Part shown: positions 43,857-55,043 of the stretch, piece by piece | Position numbering within the stretch: the first letter of the stretch is position 1 | How the letters are laid out: every line of letters begins with the position of its first letter | Origin: Shimia sp. R10_1 | Lineage (GTDB): Bacteria > Pseudomonadota > Alphaproteobacteria > Rhodobacterales > Rhodobacteraceae | Assembly: GCF_017744095.1 (NCBI RefSeq) | Contig: NZ_JAGHQX010000008.1 | Location: 62,001-126,000, forward strand | DNA: 64,000 nucleotides | Direction: 5' to 3' | Notes under the pieces: generated by a model | Seen by the model: only the letters and a program-made list of their open reading frames with translations | Told to the model about the DNA's origin: nothing | Databases searched by the model: none | Translations under genes and position numbers: made by a program

Positions 43857-46019
43857 ATGCCAGATCTTCTGATCGAACTTTTTTCTGAGGAAATCCCCGC
43901 ACGTATGCAGGCGCGGGCTGCTGAAGACCTGAAAAAGAAAGTGACGGATGGTCTGGTCGAGGCCGGTTTGACCTATGCCCATGCACGTGCCTATTCCACG
44001 CCGCGCCGTCTGACACTCGCGCTGGAAGGCCTGCTGGCCGAGAGCCCGACCGTCAATGAAGAGCGCAAAGGCCCCAAAGTAGGCGCGCCTGACAAAGCAA
44101 TCGAAGGCTTCTTGCGCGGCGCAGGTATGGCACGTGAAGATCTGGAAGAGCGCGAGACCCCGAAAGGTGCGGTCTACTTTGCAACCATCACCAAGCCGGG
44201 CCGTCCGGCGGCAGAGATCGTGGCAGAGGTGCTCGAAGACACCATTCGCAATTTCCCTTGGCCCAAATCCATGCGCTGGGGCGCAGGCAGTCTGCGTTGG
44301 GTGCGCCCGCTGCATTCGATCCTGTGCATTCTGTCCGCTGAGGAAGGCCACAGCATTGTGCCGCTCGACATCGATGGAATCACCTCTGGTGACACCACCG
44401 AAGGCCACCGCTTCATGGGCGAGGGCCGTTTTGCCGTGACCAGCTTTGAGGACTATGAGGTCAAGCTCAAGCGCAGCAAAGTGGTTCTGAACGCCGAAGA
44501 GCGCGCCGAGACCATCTGGAACGACGCCATCAACATGGCCTTTGCCCAAGGTCTCGAAGTGGTGGAAGACAAAGGCCTTCTGGCCGAAGTGGCCGGTCTG
44601 GTTGAATGGCCGGTGGTCCTGATGGGCGACATCGCAGAGGATTTTCTCGGCCTGCCACCTGAGGTGCTGCAGACCTCGATGAAAGAGCACCAGAAGTTCT
44701 TCTCCGTGAAGAACCCGAAAACCGGCCGCATCGAAAAGTTTGTGACCGTTGCCAACCGTGAAACCAAAGACGACGGCGCCACCATTCTGGCGGGTAACCA
44801 GAAGGTGCTGTTTGCGCGCCTGAGCGATGCGAAATTCTTCTGGGAAAACGACGTGCGCACGGTGCAGGATCAGGGCTTTGAGCCTTGGGTTGAGAAGCTC
44901 GAAAACGTGACCTTCCACGCCCAGATCGGCAGCCAGGGTGCGCGCGTGATGCGGATTGCGGATCTCGCGACCACGCTGGCCCCATCGGTGAACGCAGATC
45001 CGATGTTGGCGCAGATGGCCGCGCAGGCCTGTAAAGCCGACCTGAGCTCGGAAATGGTTTATGAGTTTCCGGAACTTCAAGGCCTGATGGGGCGCTATTA
45101 TGCGCAGGCGGCCGAGCTGCCTGCGGAAGTTGGTCAGGCCAGCGAAGAGCATTATTCCCCGCTGGGCCCATCCGATGACGTGCCAACCGCACCGGTGTCT
45201 GTGGCTGTGGCCATGGCGGACAAGCTCGACACGCTGTCGGGCTTCTGGGCGATTGACGAAAAACCAACTGGCTCCAAAGACCCGTTTGCCCTGCGCCGCG
45301 CGGCCTTGGGTGTGATCCGTCTGGTTCTGGAAAACGGTCTGCGCATCAATTTGCTGGACATCACGCAGACCAGCATTGCGGCTTTGTTGAAGGTCGATGA
45401 CTGGGAAGCCGCATCCAAAGCGGCTGAGGGCGACGAAGCCAAGCACATGGAAATGCACGCCGAACAGGCGCGTGGCATTGCCAATGCTGCGCCTCAGGAT
45501 CTGCTCACCTTCTTCCATGACCGTCTCAAGGTCTATCTGCGCGATCAGGGCATTCGCCACGACGTGATCGACGCCTGCATCGCGATGTCGGGCAATGATG
45601 ATCTGGCGCTTCTGGTGGCCCGCGCCCGTGCGCTGCAGGATTTCATGTCCACCGAAGATGGCGAGAATCTGCTGCAGGGCTTTAAGCGCGCAAACAACAT
45701 CCTGAGCCAGGCTGAAGAGAAGGACGGCGTGGAATATTCTTTTGGCGCAGATGTGAAATTTGCTGAGGACGGCAGCGAGAAGGCCCTCTTTGCCGCACTT
45801 GATGAGGCGGAAGGGGCGATCTCTTCGGCCATTGAGACCGAAGATTTCGCGTCAGCCATGTCAAACATGGCCTCCCTGCGTGCGCCGATTGATGCGTTCT
45901 TTGAAGCGGTGCAGGTCAACAGTGACAACGAAGTTGTGCGCCGCAACCGCCTCAATCTGCTGTCGCGCATCCGCACAATCTGTCTGCAGGCCGCAGACCT
46001 GACACGTGTGGAAGGCTAA
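43857..46019 (+). CDS. glyS: Glycyl-tRNA synthetase beta subunit
   Basis: A 720-residue beta subunit that supplies tRNA recognition to the glycyl-tRNA synthetase tetramer. The start LLIELFSEEIPARMQARAAEDL and the internal PKSMRWG and FSVKNPKTGRI motifs are characteristic; the C-terminus holds an anticodon-binding-like helical domain. Codon use looks more biased to favoured codons than in gltS just upstream. A GGATCC-type sequence precedes the ATG. The hairpin GCGAGGCA/TGCCTCGC follows about 15-45 nt after the stop. Confidence 0.98.
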   Translation: MPDLLIELFSEEIPARMQARAAEDLKKKVTDGLVEAGLTYAHARAYSTPRRLTLALEGLLAESPTVNEERKGPKVGAPDKAIEGFLRGAGMAREDLEERETPKGAVYFATITKPGRPAAEIVAEVLEDTIRNFPWPKSMRWGAGSLRWVRPLHSILCILSAEEGHSIVPLDIDGITSGDTTEGHRFMGEGRFAVTSFEDYEVKLKRSKVVLNAEERAETIWNDAINMAFAQGLEVVEDKGLLAEVAGLVEWPVVLMGDIAEDFLGLPPEVLQTSMKEHQKFFSVKNPKTGRIEKFVTVANRETKDDGATILAGNQKVLFARLSDAKFFWENDVRTVQDQGFEPWVEKLENVTFHAQIGSQGARVMRIADLATTLAPSVNADPMLAQMAAQACKADLSSEMVYEFPELQGLMGRYYAQAAELPAEVGQASEEHYSPLGPSDDVPTAPVSVAVAMADKLDTLSGFWAIDEKPTGSKDPFALRRAALGVIRLVLENGLRINLLDITQTSIAALLKVDDWEAASKAAEGDEAKHMEMHAEQARGIANAAPQDLLTFFHDRLKVYLRDQGIRHDVIDACIAMSGNDDLALLVARARALQDFMSTEDGENLLQGFKRANNILSQAEEKDGVEYSFGADVKFAEDGSEKALFAALDEAEGAISSAIETEDFASAMSNMASLRAPIDAFFEAVQVNSDNEVVRRNRLNLLSRIRTICLQAADLTRVEG

Positions 46020-46104
46020 GGCGTAGTTCTACGTGCGAGGCAGCAAAGGCTTGCCTCGCGCCCCATGCGGTTTATGCTGCGATGCGCAATGAATAGGTGC
46101 CGCA

Positions 46105-48645
46105 GTGCAGCAGAATGACTCGCATATCACCCTGATCACCCCCACAGCGCCCATGGCGCCTGCAACCCATGGCGGGCGGGCCAAATGCCTGCAGCGTCTG
46201 GTGCGGCTTGATCTGCCGGTGCCGACAACTGTCGCGCTGTCCTTTGATGCGGTGCATGGGCTTGCGGCGGGCGAACAGCCCGATATGGCGCAGGTGCTTG
46301 CCCCGTTTGAGGATGGGCAGTTGTTATGCGTGCGCCCAAGTTCCGAAGATCCTGATTGGGGCGGTCCCGGTGCGATCCTGAACATCGGCATGAACGATGA
46401 ACAGCTTGCCTCTTTGAGCGAAACCATTGGCGCGGAAGCGGCGGCCAAACTCTATCTGAAATTCATTCAGTCCTATTCCACTCATGTGGCGCGGCTGGAT
46501 CCCGACATCTTTGATGATCTGGACAACTCCGACCCCGACGCGGTTGCGGATTTTCTTGAAGCTTATGAGGATGAGGCCGAAGAGCCATTCCCGCAAGACC
46601 GCAGCGCACAGCTGATCGGGGTGTTGCGCTCCATGGCGCGCGCCTGGGAAGGCACCACCGCGCGGCTCTTGCGTCAGGCCAAAGGCGCGCCTGCGGATGC
46701 GGGGCTTGGCCTTGTGATTCAGGCGATGGCGCTGGGTGTTGGCCATGGCGAAAGCGGCAGCGGCGTGCTCCAGCTGGTGAACAGCGACACAGGTCTGCCG
46801 CAGGTCACCGGGCGCTACATGAGCCAGAGCCAGGGTCGGGACGCGATGAAATCCGGGGCAGGGGCGCTGTTTCTGCAAAAGGATGCGCGCGGTGCTTCTC
46901 TTGAGGAAAAGGTGCCGGACGCCTTTGCGCTGCTGACCGAATACGCCGGGCTGATGCGGGCCCGTCTGCGCGAAGAGATGCAGATCGAATTCACGCTGGA
47001 AAACGGCGAGATTCACATTCTGGACGGTGTGCGCGTGCACCGCAGCGCCCGCGCGGCGGTGCGCATTGCCGTGTCGCTGGCCGAAGACAAGATCATCTCG
47101 CGCGAAGAGGCGGTGATGCGGATCGAGCCGCGCGCGCTCAATGAACTCCTGCACCGTCAGGTCGACAGCGAAGCGGAGCGGGATGTGATCGGCAGCGGCA
47201 TTGCCGCCAGCCCCGGCGCGGCCACCGGCCGGATCGTGTTCACCGCCGCAGAGGCGCAGGCCTGTGCCGCCCGCGGTGAGGCCTGTGTTCTGGTGCGCCG
47301 GGAGACAAACCCCGAGGACATTCGCGGCATGCACGCTGCCAGCGCCGCCTTAACCGAACGCGGCGGCATGACCAGCCACGCGGCGGTGATCGGGCGCGGG
47401 CTTGGTCTTCCCTGCGTGGTCGGGGCCACCTCTATGCGGTTTCAAATTCGCAAAAAGCGGATCATCGCAACCGATGGCCGGATTTTCCGCGAAGGCGATG
47501 TGATCACCGTGGATGGCACCACCGGCAACATTCTCGCTGGCGAGCCCAAAATGATGGAAGCCGCACTGGATGATGCCTTCCAAACGCTGATGAGCTGGGC
47601 CGATCTCAGCCGCGATATCGGCGTGCGCGCCAATGCGGACACCCCGGCAGACGCCACAACCGCGCTGATGTTTGAGGCTGAAGGCATCGGCCTCTGTCGC
47701 ACCGAACATATGTTCTTTGAGGCGGACCAGCTGATTGCGATGCGCGAAGTGATCTTTGCCAACGCCCCCGCCGACCGCGCTGTGGCCTTGCAGGCCCTGC
47801 TGCCTATGCAGCGAGAGATGTTTGTCGAGCTGTTCAACATCATGGGCAAACGTCCGGTCTGCATCCGTCTGTTTGACCCGCCGCTGCATGAATTCCTGCC
47901 CACTGACCGTGCTGGCCTGCGCGATCTGGCCGAATCGCTCAATTTGCCGCTGTCTGATGTGACCCGCCGCGTGGAGGCGCTTGGGGAATACAACCCGATG
48001 TTGGGCATGCGGGGTGTGCGTCTGGGCATCACGGTGCCGGAAATTCTCGATATGCAGGCGCGCGCGATTTTTGAGGCGACGCTGGATGCCTGCGGCGACA
48101 ACGAGCCTTTTGTGCCGGAAATCATGATCCCGCTGGTCTCGGCCAAGCGCGAAGTGGAACTGGTGAAAACCCGCATTGATGCGGTGGCCGCCGCCGTGCG
48201 CACCGAGCGCGCGCGCGATTTTGACTATCGCCTTGGCGTGATGGTGGAGACTCCGCGTGCCGCGCTGCGGGCCGAGGATATTGCGCAGCATTGCAACTTC
48301 TTCAGCTTCGGCACCAACGACCTCACGCAGATGACCTACGGATTGTCACGCGATGACGCCGGGCGCTTCATGAGCCCCTATGTGCAGCAGGGCGTCTTCC
48401 CCGAAGATCCGTTCCACACTTTGGATCAGGAAGGCGTGGGAGAATTGCTGCGTTTGGGGGCCGAACGCGGCCGCCGCGCGCAGCCCGATTTGACGCTCTC
48501 TGTGTGCGGCGAACATGGTGGCAGTCCCGAATCGATAGCCTTTTGCCGCGAGATCGGGCTCGACTATGTGTCTTGTTCCCCTTTCAGAGTGCCCGTCGCG
48601 CGGCTGGCTGCAGCGCAACTGGCGATCAAAGACAAAGTCCAGTAA
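46105..48645 (+). CDS. Pyruvate phosphate dikinase-like PEP-utilising protein with divergent ATP site
   Basis: An 846-residue protein of the PPDK/PEP-synthase/enzyme I family. The swivelling phosphohistidine H425 (TERGGMTSHAAVIGRG) and the C-terminal TIM barrel with C801 (SVCGEHGG) are intact. In the N-terminal ATP-grasp domain the usual VRSGA...SMPGMMDT is CVRPSSEDPDWGGPGAI, and the region of PPDK Gln335/Arg337 reads LDGVR (D307, V309). It is also about 30 residues shorter than the Clostridium enzyme before the phosphohistidine. ATP use is uncertain. GTG start at 46105, 85 nt after glyS. Confidence 0.82.
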   Translation: MQQNDSHITLITPTAPMAPATHGGRAKCLQRLVRLDLPVPTTVALSFDAVHGLAAGEQPDMAQVLAPFEDGQLLCVRPSSEDPDWGGPGAILNIGMNDEQLASLSETIGAEAAAKLYLKFIQSYSTHVARLDPDIFDDLDNSDPDAVADFLEAYEDEAEEPFPQDRSAQLIGVLRSMARAWEGTTARLLRQAKGAPADAGLGLVIQAMALGVGHGESGSGVLQLVNSDTGLPQVTGRYMSQSQGRDAMKSGAGALFLQKDARGASLEEKVPDAFALLTEYAGLMRARLREEMQIEFTLENGEIHILDGVRVHRSARAAVRIAVSLAEDKIISREEAVMRIEPRALNELLHRQVDSEAERDVIGSGIAASPGAATGRIVFTAAEAQACAARGEACVLVRRETNPEDIRGMHAASAALTERGGMTSHAAVIGRGLGLPCVVGATSMRFQIRKKRIIATDGRIFREGDVITVDGTTGNILAGEPKMMEAALDDAFQTLMSWADLSRDIGVRANADTPADATTALMFEAEGIGLCRTEHMFFEADQLIAMREVIFANAPADRAVALQALLPMQREMFVELFNIMGKRPVCIRLFDPPLHEFLPTDRAGLRDLAESLNLPLSDVTRRVEALGEYNPMLGMRGVRLGITVPEILDMQARAIFEATLDACGDNEPFVPEIMIPLVSAKREVELVKTRIDAVAAAVRTERARDFDYRLGVMVETPRAALRAEDIAQHCNFFSFGTNDLTQMTYGLSRDDAGRFMSPYVQQGVFPEDPFHTLDQEGVGELLRLGAERGRRAQPDLTLSVCGEHGGSPESIAFCREIGLDYVSCSPFRVPVARLAAAQLAIKDKVQ

Positions 48646-48791
48646 AATAAGGGAATATTTATAAGAATTTCGCGCGAATCGATCTGGTCTCGCGACTGTG
48701 ACATGTCGGCGTATGGACGGTTGGTTTATTTTTCGTTAAGAACGCCCCCGATTTAAAGCTGCCGGGGTCATATTCCCCAAACGAGGTCACC

Positions 48792-49433
48792 ATGCGCTAT
48801 CTGATTGCATCCTTCTTGGCTGCCGCCCTAACCGTGGGCAACAGCTACGCAGAGACGACTCCAGCAACCGAATCTACCTCAGATAAACCACGGCAATTGG
48901 TACTTTTTGATGGCAAAACTTTGCGCGACCTGTTCGCGCCAAAAGAAACACAACCTACGCAAATTCGCTATAGCCGGGCTTTCATCGATAGCTTGCCGAA
49001 CGTGAAAACCGAAAAGCGCACAGATCAATGGCAATGCATGGCTGAAGCGCTGTACTTTGAAGCGCGTGGTGAAAGTGTGAAGGGGCAATTTGCTGTGGCC
49101 GAAGTGATTTTGAATCGCGCGGCGCATTCGGCATTCCCGGAGAGCGTTTGCGGTGTGATCAATCAGGGCACGGCGAGCGGGCGCAAATATCAATGCCAAT
49201 TCACCTACAACTGTGATGGCTTGTCCGACAAAATCCGCGAGCATTCTGCTTACGAACGTGTCGGCAAGGTCGCTGATTTGCTTCTGAATGGCGCGCCCAA
49301 GGAACTCACCGCCGGTGCCACGCATTATCACACAAAGGCGGTTAATCCGCGTTGGGCGCGTGTTTACGAGCGCACCACAACCATAGGCGTCCATCATTTC
49401 TACCGGATGCCGACGAGGCTTTCTCAGAACTGA
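48792..49433 (+). CDS. SleB-type cell wall hydrolase
   Basis: A 213-residue secreted protein: signal peptide MRYLIASFLAAALTVGNSYA, a short linker, then a Hydrolase_2 (SleB) domain (about 82-210). Probable catalytic glutamates are E85 and E90 in CMAEALYFEARGE, with NRAAHSAFP and ATHYHTKAVNPRWA (about 177-190) as family motifs. In spore formers SleB is a lytic transglycosylase; this relative should act on periplasmic peptidoglycan during growth. CGAGGTCACC precedes the ATG. Confidence 0.9.
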   Translation: MRYLIASFLAAALTVGNSYAETTPATESTSDKPRQLVLFDGKTLRDLFAPKETQPTQIRYSRAFIDSLPNVKTEKRTDQWQCMAEALYFEARGESVKGQFAVAEVILNRAAHSAFPESVCGVINQGTASGRKYQCQFTYNCDGLSDKIREHSAYERVGKVADLLLNGAPKELTAGATHYHTKAVNPRWARVYERTTTIGVHHFYRMPTRLSQN

Positions 49434-49558
49434 CGTTTCTTTCGGTTTCGCGTGGTTTTGTGCCGTGTTTGCCCTATAGCCGGATGGCCTGAGGCCTGAT
49501 AAAGGGCGGCACACCCGCAGTTTTGCGGCATATCTCAATAGCGCGTGGAAGGCAGAAA

Positions 49559-50485
49559 ATGAGCAACGAAATCCGACTGGCGTTTGCCCATCCTTCAGAA
49601 CGCGCAGAAGCGACCTCGTCTGACGATCCGATGGATCGCATTTCACTGCGCGACCATACAGTCGAAGTTGAAATCGGAGCGTTTCAGGCTGAGCGGGGCA
49701 CGACTCAACGCATCTGTTTCAACGTCGTGGTAGAGGTGCTGCCGCTCGGACCTGCTGTGGAAGATGATGTCGATCGCATTCTCTCTTATGACAAGGTGAC
49801 AGAGGCGATCGCATTTGAACTGTCCGCGGAGCGGCTCAACCTACTGGAGACACTGGCCGCAAGAGTGGCGGATCGCATTCTTCTGGAGCCGCAAGCTCAT
49901 CGCGTTTTTGTGCGTATTGAAAAGCTTGATCGTGGTCCCGGTGCTTTGGGTGTCGAGATTGTTCGCAGCCGAAAGGCGCACCTCGCGCCAGTTGAAGAAA
50001 TCGTCGAGGAGGAGGCGCCACACCCGCGTGTGGTGTTTGTCTCTAACGAAGCACGCATGTCTGAGCAGTTGACTGGTTGCCTTGATGAGTTGCTGACTTC
50101 TGATGTGCCTCTGATCCTGTGCGTTGGTGCGCCCGATATGGCTGCTCCGCAGACAGGCCATGCGATGACACAGCGTCGGATTGACCTTCTGGCCATCGAG
50201 CAGAACGCATGGGTGCTTGCCGCGCGCGACTTCCGCTGTGTGGTTGTGGACACCCGAACAGAGCTGGATTGGGCGATGAAAAACGGCCAAACCTGTGTTT
50301 GGGCACCGTCCAAGATCGTGCTGGATGCCGTGGATGGTCCTTCTGCGCCGCCCAGCGATGCGCTTGGGCTGGCTCTTTGGTTTGCAGAGGAAATGCAGGC
50401 GGTTGAGTTTGTGGTTCTTGGGCAAGAGAATGCGCAAACGCCAACGACAGATCTGAATGTACGGCATCAAACGCTGAGCGCCTAA
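49559..50485 (+). CDS. folB: Dihydroneopterin aldolase with long C-terminal extension
   Basis: A 308-residue protein whose residues about 22-140 form a FolB domain: ISLRDHTVEVEIGAFQAERG, then LSYDKVTEAIAFEL and LETLAARVADRIL. FolB splits dihydroneopterin to hydroxymethyl-dihydropterin in folate synthesis. The remaining about 160 residues (145-308) match no fold I know and hold VVFVSNEARMS and DFRCVVVDTRTELDWAM; usual FolB is about 120 residues. ATG 49559 is chosen over a start at 49523. It leads folP and glmM in one operon. Confidence 0.85.
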   Translation: MSNEIRLAFAHPSERAEATSSDDPMDRISLRDHTVEVEIGAFQAERGTTQRICFNVVVEVLPLGPAVEDDVDRILSYDKVTEAIAFELSAERLNLLETLAARVADRILLEPQAHRVFVRIEKLDRGPGALGVEIVRSRKAHLAPVEEIVEEEAPHPRVVFVSNEARMSEQLTGCLDELLTSDVPLILCVGAPDMAAPQTGHAMTQRRIDLLAIEQNAWVLAARDFRCVVVDTRTELDWAMKNGQTCVWAPSKIVLDAVDGPSAPPSDALGLALWFAEEMQAVEFVVLGQENAQTPTTDLNVRHQTLSA

Positions 50486-50534
50486 TTCTTTTGAAGTCCT
50501 TGCGTTTTGAGGGCGTTTTGGCCATTCAGCGCAC

Positions 50535-51554
50535 ATGACTGATTATTTTCGTGCAATCCCGCATACTGATGTCGCTCGCCCTGCCAATGCCCGAACATTG
50601 GCGGGAGGATGGTGCTGGTTTACCCATGTTGAACGCCTTTCACGCAATTCAACACCAGAAATCCTGCCTGTAGAGGCCGTGTCTGAGCAGGTTTTGCAGC
50701 CTCTGACCATGCCTAGGATTTCGGTGGCGGGACTGTCTATGGCGCGCCCCAACCTGATGGGGATCTTGAACGTCACGCCTGACAGCTTCTCTGATGGTGG
50801 CGTGCATGAAGGTGCCGAAGCTGCATTGAGACATGCACGTCGTATGGTTGCGGCTGGCGCCGACATGATTGACGTGGGCGGAGAGTCGACACGGCCCGGC
50901 GCGGCCTTTGTTCCCATAGAGGCAGAGATCGCGCGAACCGCACCAGCGATTGCTGCCATCACTGCTGAAACGTCGGTTCCTGTGAGCATTGACACACGCA
51001 AGGCTGATGTCGCGCAGGCCGCCGTATCCGCAGGTGCCGCGCTGATCAATGATGTGTCAGGCTTTACCTTTGATGCAAAGCTGGCGCCACTCGCGGTGGC
51101 GCAGGGTCAGCCTGTTTGCGTCATGCATGCCCAAGGCGACCCTGCCACCATGCAGCAAGACCCGCAGTATGATGATGTGCTGTTGGATGTTTATGACTTC
51201 CTTGAAACACAAGTTGAACATCTCATAGACCTCGGAATTTCCCGTAAAAACATTGTGGTAGATCCCGGGATTGGGTTCGGCAAAACACTGGATCATAACC
51301 TTAAATTGTTGGCGCGTTTGAGCCTGTTTCACAGCTTGGGCTGCCCGGTTCTGCTTGGGGCGTCCCGCAAGCGCTTTATTGGAACAATCGGCAATGCTCC
51401 GCTCGCTGATCAGCGAGCACCGGGATCTATAGCGGTTGCCCTTGCAGCTGCGGCGCAGGGTGTACAGATTATGCGTGTCCATGACGTAGAAGAGACAAGT
51501 CAGGCCCTTAAGTTGTGGCAGGCCGTGACGACAGGAGACGCAAATGGCGCGTAA
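50535..51554 (+). CDS. folP: Dihydropteroate synthase
   Basis: A 339-residue folate enzyme that joins p-aminobenzoate to hydroxymethyl-dihydropterin pyrophosphate, the sulfonamide target. The TIM-barrel signatures are [15 protein letters not shown] (about 74-88), [11 protein letters not shown] (about 115-125) and [11 protein letters not shown] (about 272-282). A roughly 70-residue N-terminal segment precedes the barrel. It overlaps glmM by 11 nt and follows folB by 49 nt. Confidence 0.97.
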   Translation: MTDYFRAIPHTDVARPANARTLAGGWCWFTHVERLSRNSTPEILPVEAVSEQVLQPLTMPRISVAGLSMARPNLMGILNVTPDSFSDGGVHEGAEAALRHARRMVAAGADMIDVGGESTRPGAAFVPIEAEIARTAPAIAAITAETSVPVSIDTRKADVAQAAVSAGAALINDVSGFTFDAKLAPLAVAQGQPVCVMHAQGDPATMQQDPQYDDVLLDVYDFLETQVEHLIDLGISRKNIVVDPGIGFGKTLDHNLKLLARLSLFHSLGCPVLLGASRKRFIGTIGNAPLADQRAPGSIAVALAAAAQGVQIMRVHDVEETSQALKLWQAVTTGDANGA

Positions 51555-52890
51555 GTTTTTTGGAACCGACGGTGTGCGCGGTACAGCCAACACCTATCCG
51601 ATGACCGCTGAAATGGCATTGCGCATTGGAGCAGCGGTTGGGCGCTATTTCCGCAACGATGGTGGAACAGAGCACCGGGTGGTGATCGGAAAAGACACAC
51701 GTCTCTCTGGCTATATGTTTGAACACGCCCTGACCGCGGGTCTCACGTCGACGGGTATGAATGTGTTGTTGCTTGGTCCGGTGCCAACGCCTGCTGTGGG
51801 ATTGTTGACCACGTCAATGCGGGCTGATCTAGGTGTGATGATTTCAGCCAGTCACAATCCTGCAGTGGACAATGGCATCAAGTTTTTTGGCCCTGATGGC
51901 TTTAAGTTGTCTGATCAGGCGGAAGCAGAAATCGAACACCTGATTGAAACCGGTGTTGAGCCTGCGCAGGCGCAAAACATTGGCCGAGCCAAGCGGATCG
52001 ACGATGGTCGTTTCCGCTATATCGAGCGGGTTAAGAGCTCTTTGCCGAGCGCTTTGCCACTGCGAGGCGTGAAGGTTGTGATCGATTGTGCCAATGGCGC
52101 TGCATATCGTGCCGCCCCTGAAGCGCTCTGGGAGCTGGGCGCAGAGGTGATCTCGATTGGCGTGTCGCCCAATGGGCACAACATCAACCAGAACTGTGGT
52201 TCTACCAGCACCCGAACAGCACAGGAAACGGTCGTGGCGCATGGTGCGGATGTTGGCATCTGTCTGGATGGCGACGCCGACCGCGTGATGATCATTGATG
52301 AAAACGGCAAGGTGGCTGATGGCGATCAGATCATGGGGCTTCTGGCGTCCCGCTGGGCGCAGGCTGGTCGTCTGAAGGGCGGGGCTTTGGTCGCCACAGT
52401 GATGTCCAACCTCGGCTTGGAGCGCTTCATGGAGGGCGAAGGTTTGCGCCTGGAACGCACCGCCGTTGGGGATCGCTATGTGGTCGAGGCCATGCGTAAG
52501 GGGGGCTACAATCTTGGCGGTGAGCAATCGGGCCATATTGTCATGACTGATTACGCAACCACCGGGGATGGTTTGATGGCGGGTTTGCAATTCCTCGCTG
52601 CGATGGTTGAAAGTAACGCGCCTGCAAGTGAACTGTCTCAAGTCTTTGAAACTGTGCCGCAACTTCTGAAGAACGTGCGATATGGTGAGGGCCAGACACC
52701 GCTTGAAGCGGCATCTGTGCAAACTGCAATTTCTGCAGCAGAGCATGCGCTGACAGGGCAGGGGCGTCTATTGATCCGTAAATCCGGCACAGAACCTTTG
52801 GTGCGGGTGATGGCGGAATGCGAAGATGCGCAATTGCTGGAGCGCACCGTAGACAGCGTTGTGGATGCGGTGCAGTCGGCGGTGGCTTGA
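51544..52890 (+). CDS. glmM: Phosphoglucosamine mutase
   Basis: A 448-residue alpha-phosphohexomutase that interconverts glucosamine-6-phosphate and glucosamine-1-phosphate for UDP-GlcNAc, so for peptidoglycan and LPS. The phosphoserine is S103 in [14 protein letters not shown], the magnesium loop is [11 protein letters not shown] (about 240-250), and sugar/phosphate binding is GGEQSGH and [12 protein letters not shown]. The operon order folP-glmM is common in proteobacteria. Confidence 0.98.
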   Translation: MARKFFGTDGVRGTANTYPMTAEMALRIGAAVGRYFRNDGGTEHRVVIGKDTRLSGYMFEHALTAGLTSTGMNVLLLGPVPTPAVGLLTTSMRADLGVMISASHNPAVDNGIKFFGPDGFKLSDQAEAEIEHLIETGVEPAQAQNIGRAKRIDDGRFRYIERVKSSLPSALPLRGVKVVIDCANGAAYRAAPEALWELGAEVISIGVSPNGHNINQNCGSTSTRTAQETVVAHGADVGICLDGDADRVMIIDENGKVADGDQIMGLLASRWAQAGRLKGGALVATVMSNLGLERFMEGEGLRLERTAVGDRYVVEAMRKGGYNLGGEQSGHIVMTDYATTGDGLMAGLQFLAAMVESNAPASELSQVFETVPQLLKNVRYGEGQTPLEAASVQTAISAAEHALTGQGRLLIRKSGTEPLVRVMAECEDAQLLERTVDSVVDAVQSAVA

Positions 52891-52893
52891 TCG

Positions 52894-53820
52894 CTACACG
52901 CGGTTTGGGAAAAACAAGCGTTGCAGTGCTCCATATTGGCTCAATGCGACGCCCGATAAGATCAGTAAGGCTGCCCAGATCAGAGAGCCGGGCAGCGGCT
53001 CTCCCATAATGGTCGCGCCAAAAACCACCGACCACAGCGGCACTTGATAGTTGGTCAAGCTCATGAAAACCGGTCCTGCCGTGCGGATCACCAGAATGCG
53101 GAGAAGGCCCGCCGCAGCCGTCGGCACCAATCCCAGCACCGCGACAATTGCCAGCCCCTCTGCAGACGGCATAGCGGGCGCACCATGCTGGAGGGCTGCG
53201 AGAGGGATCACCAAAGCGGCTCCAAACAGCAATGTCGTGGCCGAGAGCCCAATAGGGTCCAGTGGTGGCAGGCGTCGCATCAGGATCGAGGAAACCGCAT
53301 AGCAGGCGGCAGCGGACAGGCACGCCAGCTGCCCCAAGCTTTCCAGTGGGCTGCCGCTTGAGGCAAAGGCGGCTGGGCCAATCAGTATCAGAACCCCGGC
53401 GAAGCCGATCAGAAAACCGAGTGTTCGCCTTAGCGTCATGCGCTCCCCCGGCACCAGAAAATGCGCCAGCGGCAAAACGATGAGGGCGACAGCGGCCATG
53501 GAGACGCCGGTAAAGGCGGACGTGACATATTGCTGTGCCCAGGCGAGCAGCATAAACGGCACCGCTGCGCTCAGCATCGACACCCAGATCAGCCGGGGCC
53601 AATCGCGTTCGTCTGAGCGGAACATCCGCCCGCCGCGCATTTGCCATATGACTGTTGTGATCAAGGCGGCAAAACCAAGGCGCCCGGCCGCAACCCAAAG
53701 CGGAGGCAAGTGTTCCAGCGCCAGTTTCTGCACCATGAACGTGCCACCCCAGACAAGGCCAAGCGTGGCGACCATAAGCCAGCTTGTCGCGGTGATCTGT
53801 GGGCTGGTCTGATCTGACAT
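52894..53820 (-). CDS. DMT-family (EamA) transporter, second copy
   Basis: A 308-residue membrane protein with about ten helices in two EamA repeats, distinct from the one at 30205. It starts with a Ser/Thr-rich tail and GLVWGGTFMVQKLALEHLPPLW, a frequent EamA start. Substrate is unknown; related proteins export amino acids or metabolites. It is convergent with glmM with only 3 nt between stops and lies downstream of ilvC, separated by the terminator at 53848. Confidence 0.87.
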   Translation of the reverse strand: MSDQTSPQITATSWLMVATLGLVWGGTFMVQKLALEHLPPLWVAAGRLGFAALITTVIWQMRGGRMFRSDERDWPRLIWVSMLSAAVPFMLLAWAQQYVTSAFTGVSMAAVALIVLPLAHFLVPGERMTLRRTLGFLIGFAGVLILIGPAAFASSGSPLESLGQLACLSAAACYAVSSILMRRLPPLDPIGLSATTLLFGAALVIPLAALQHGAPAMPSAEGLAIVAVLGLVPTAAAGLLRILVIRTAGPVFMSLTNYQVPLWSVVFGATIMGEPLPGSLIWAALLILSGVALSQYGALQRLFFPNRV

Positions 53821-53847
53821 GTGGGTGCTTTCAGCGGGAGAATAAAA

Positions 53848-53870
53848 AAGGGCGCCTCAACGGCGCCCTT
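53848..53870 (-). terminator. Intrinsic terminator after ilvC
   Basis: Arms AAGGGCGCC and GGCGCCCTT with a 5-nt loop lie 20 nt past the ilvC stop on the minus strand. Read in that direction the hairpin is followed by TTTTTTATT, so it ends ilvC transcripts. Confidence 0.88.
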
Positions 53871-53889
53871 TCAAGTCTTTGAAAAGAAA

Positions 53890-55043
<1,154 letters not shown>

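Noticed and set aside
43491-45560. 689-codon open frame on the minus strand
   Set aside because: It is antisense to gltS and glyS, both clearly real, and its His/Arg/Gly-rich composition is typical of a shadow frame.
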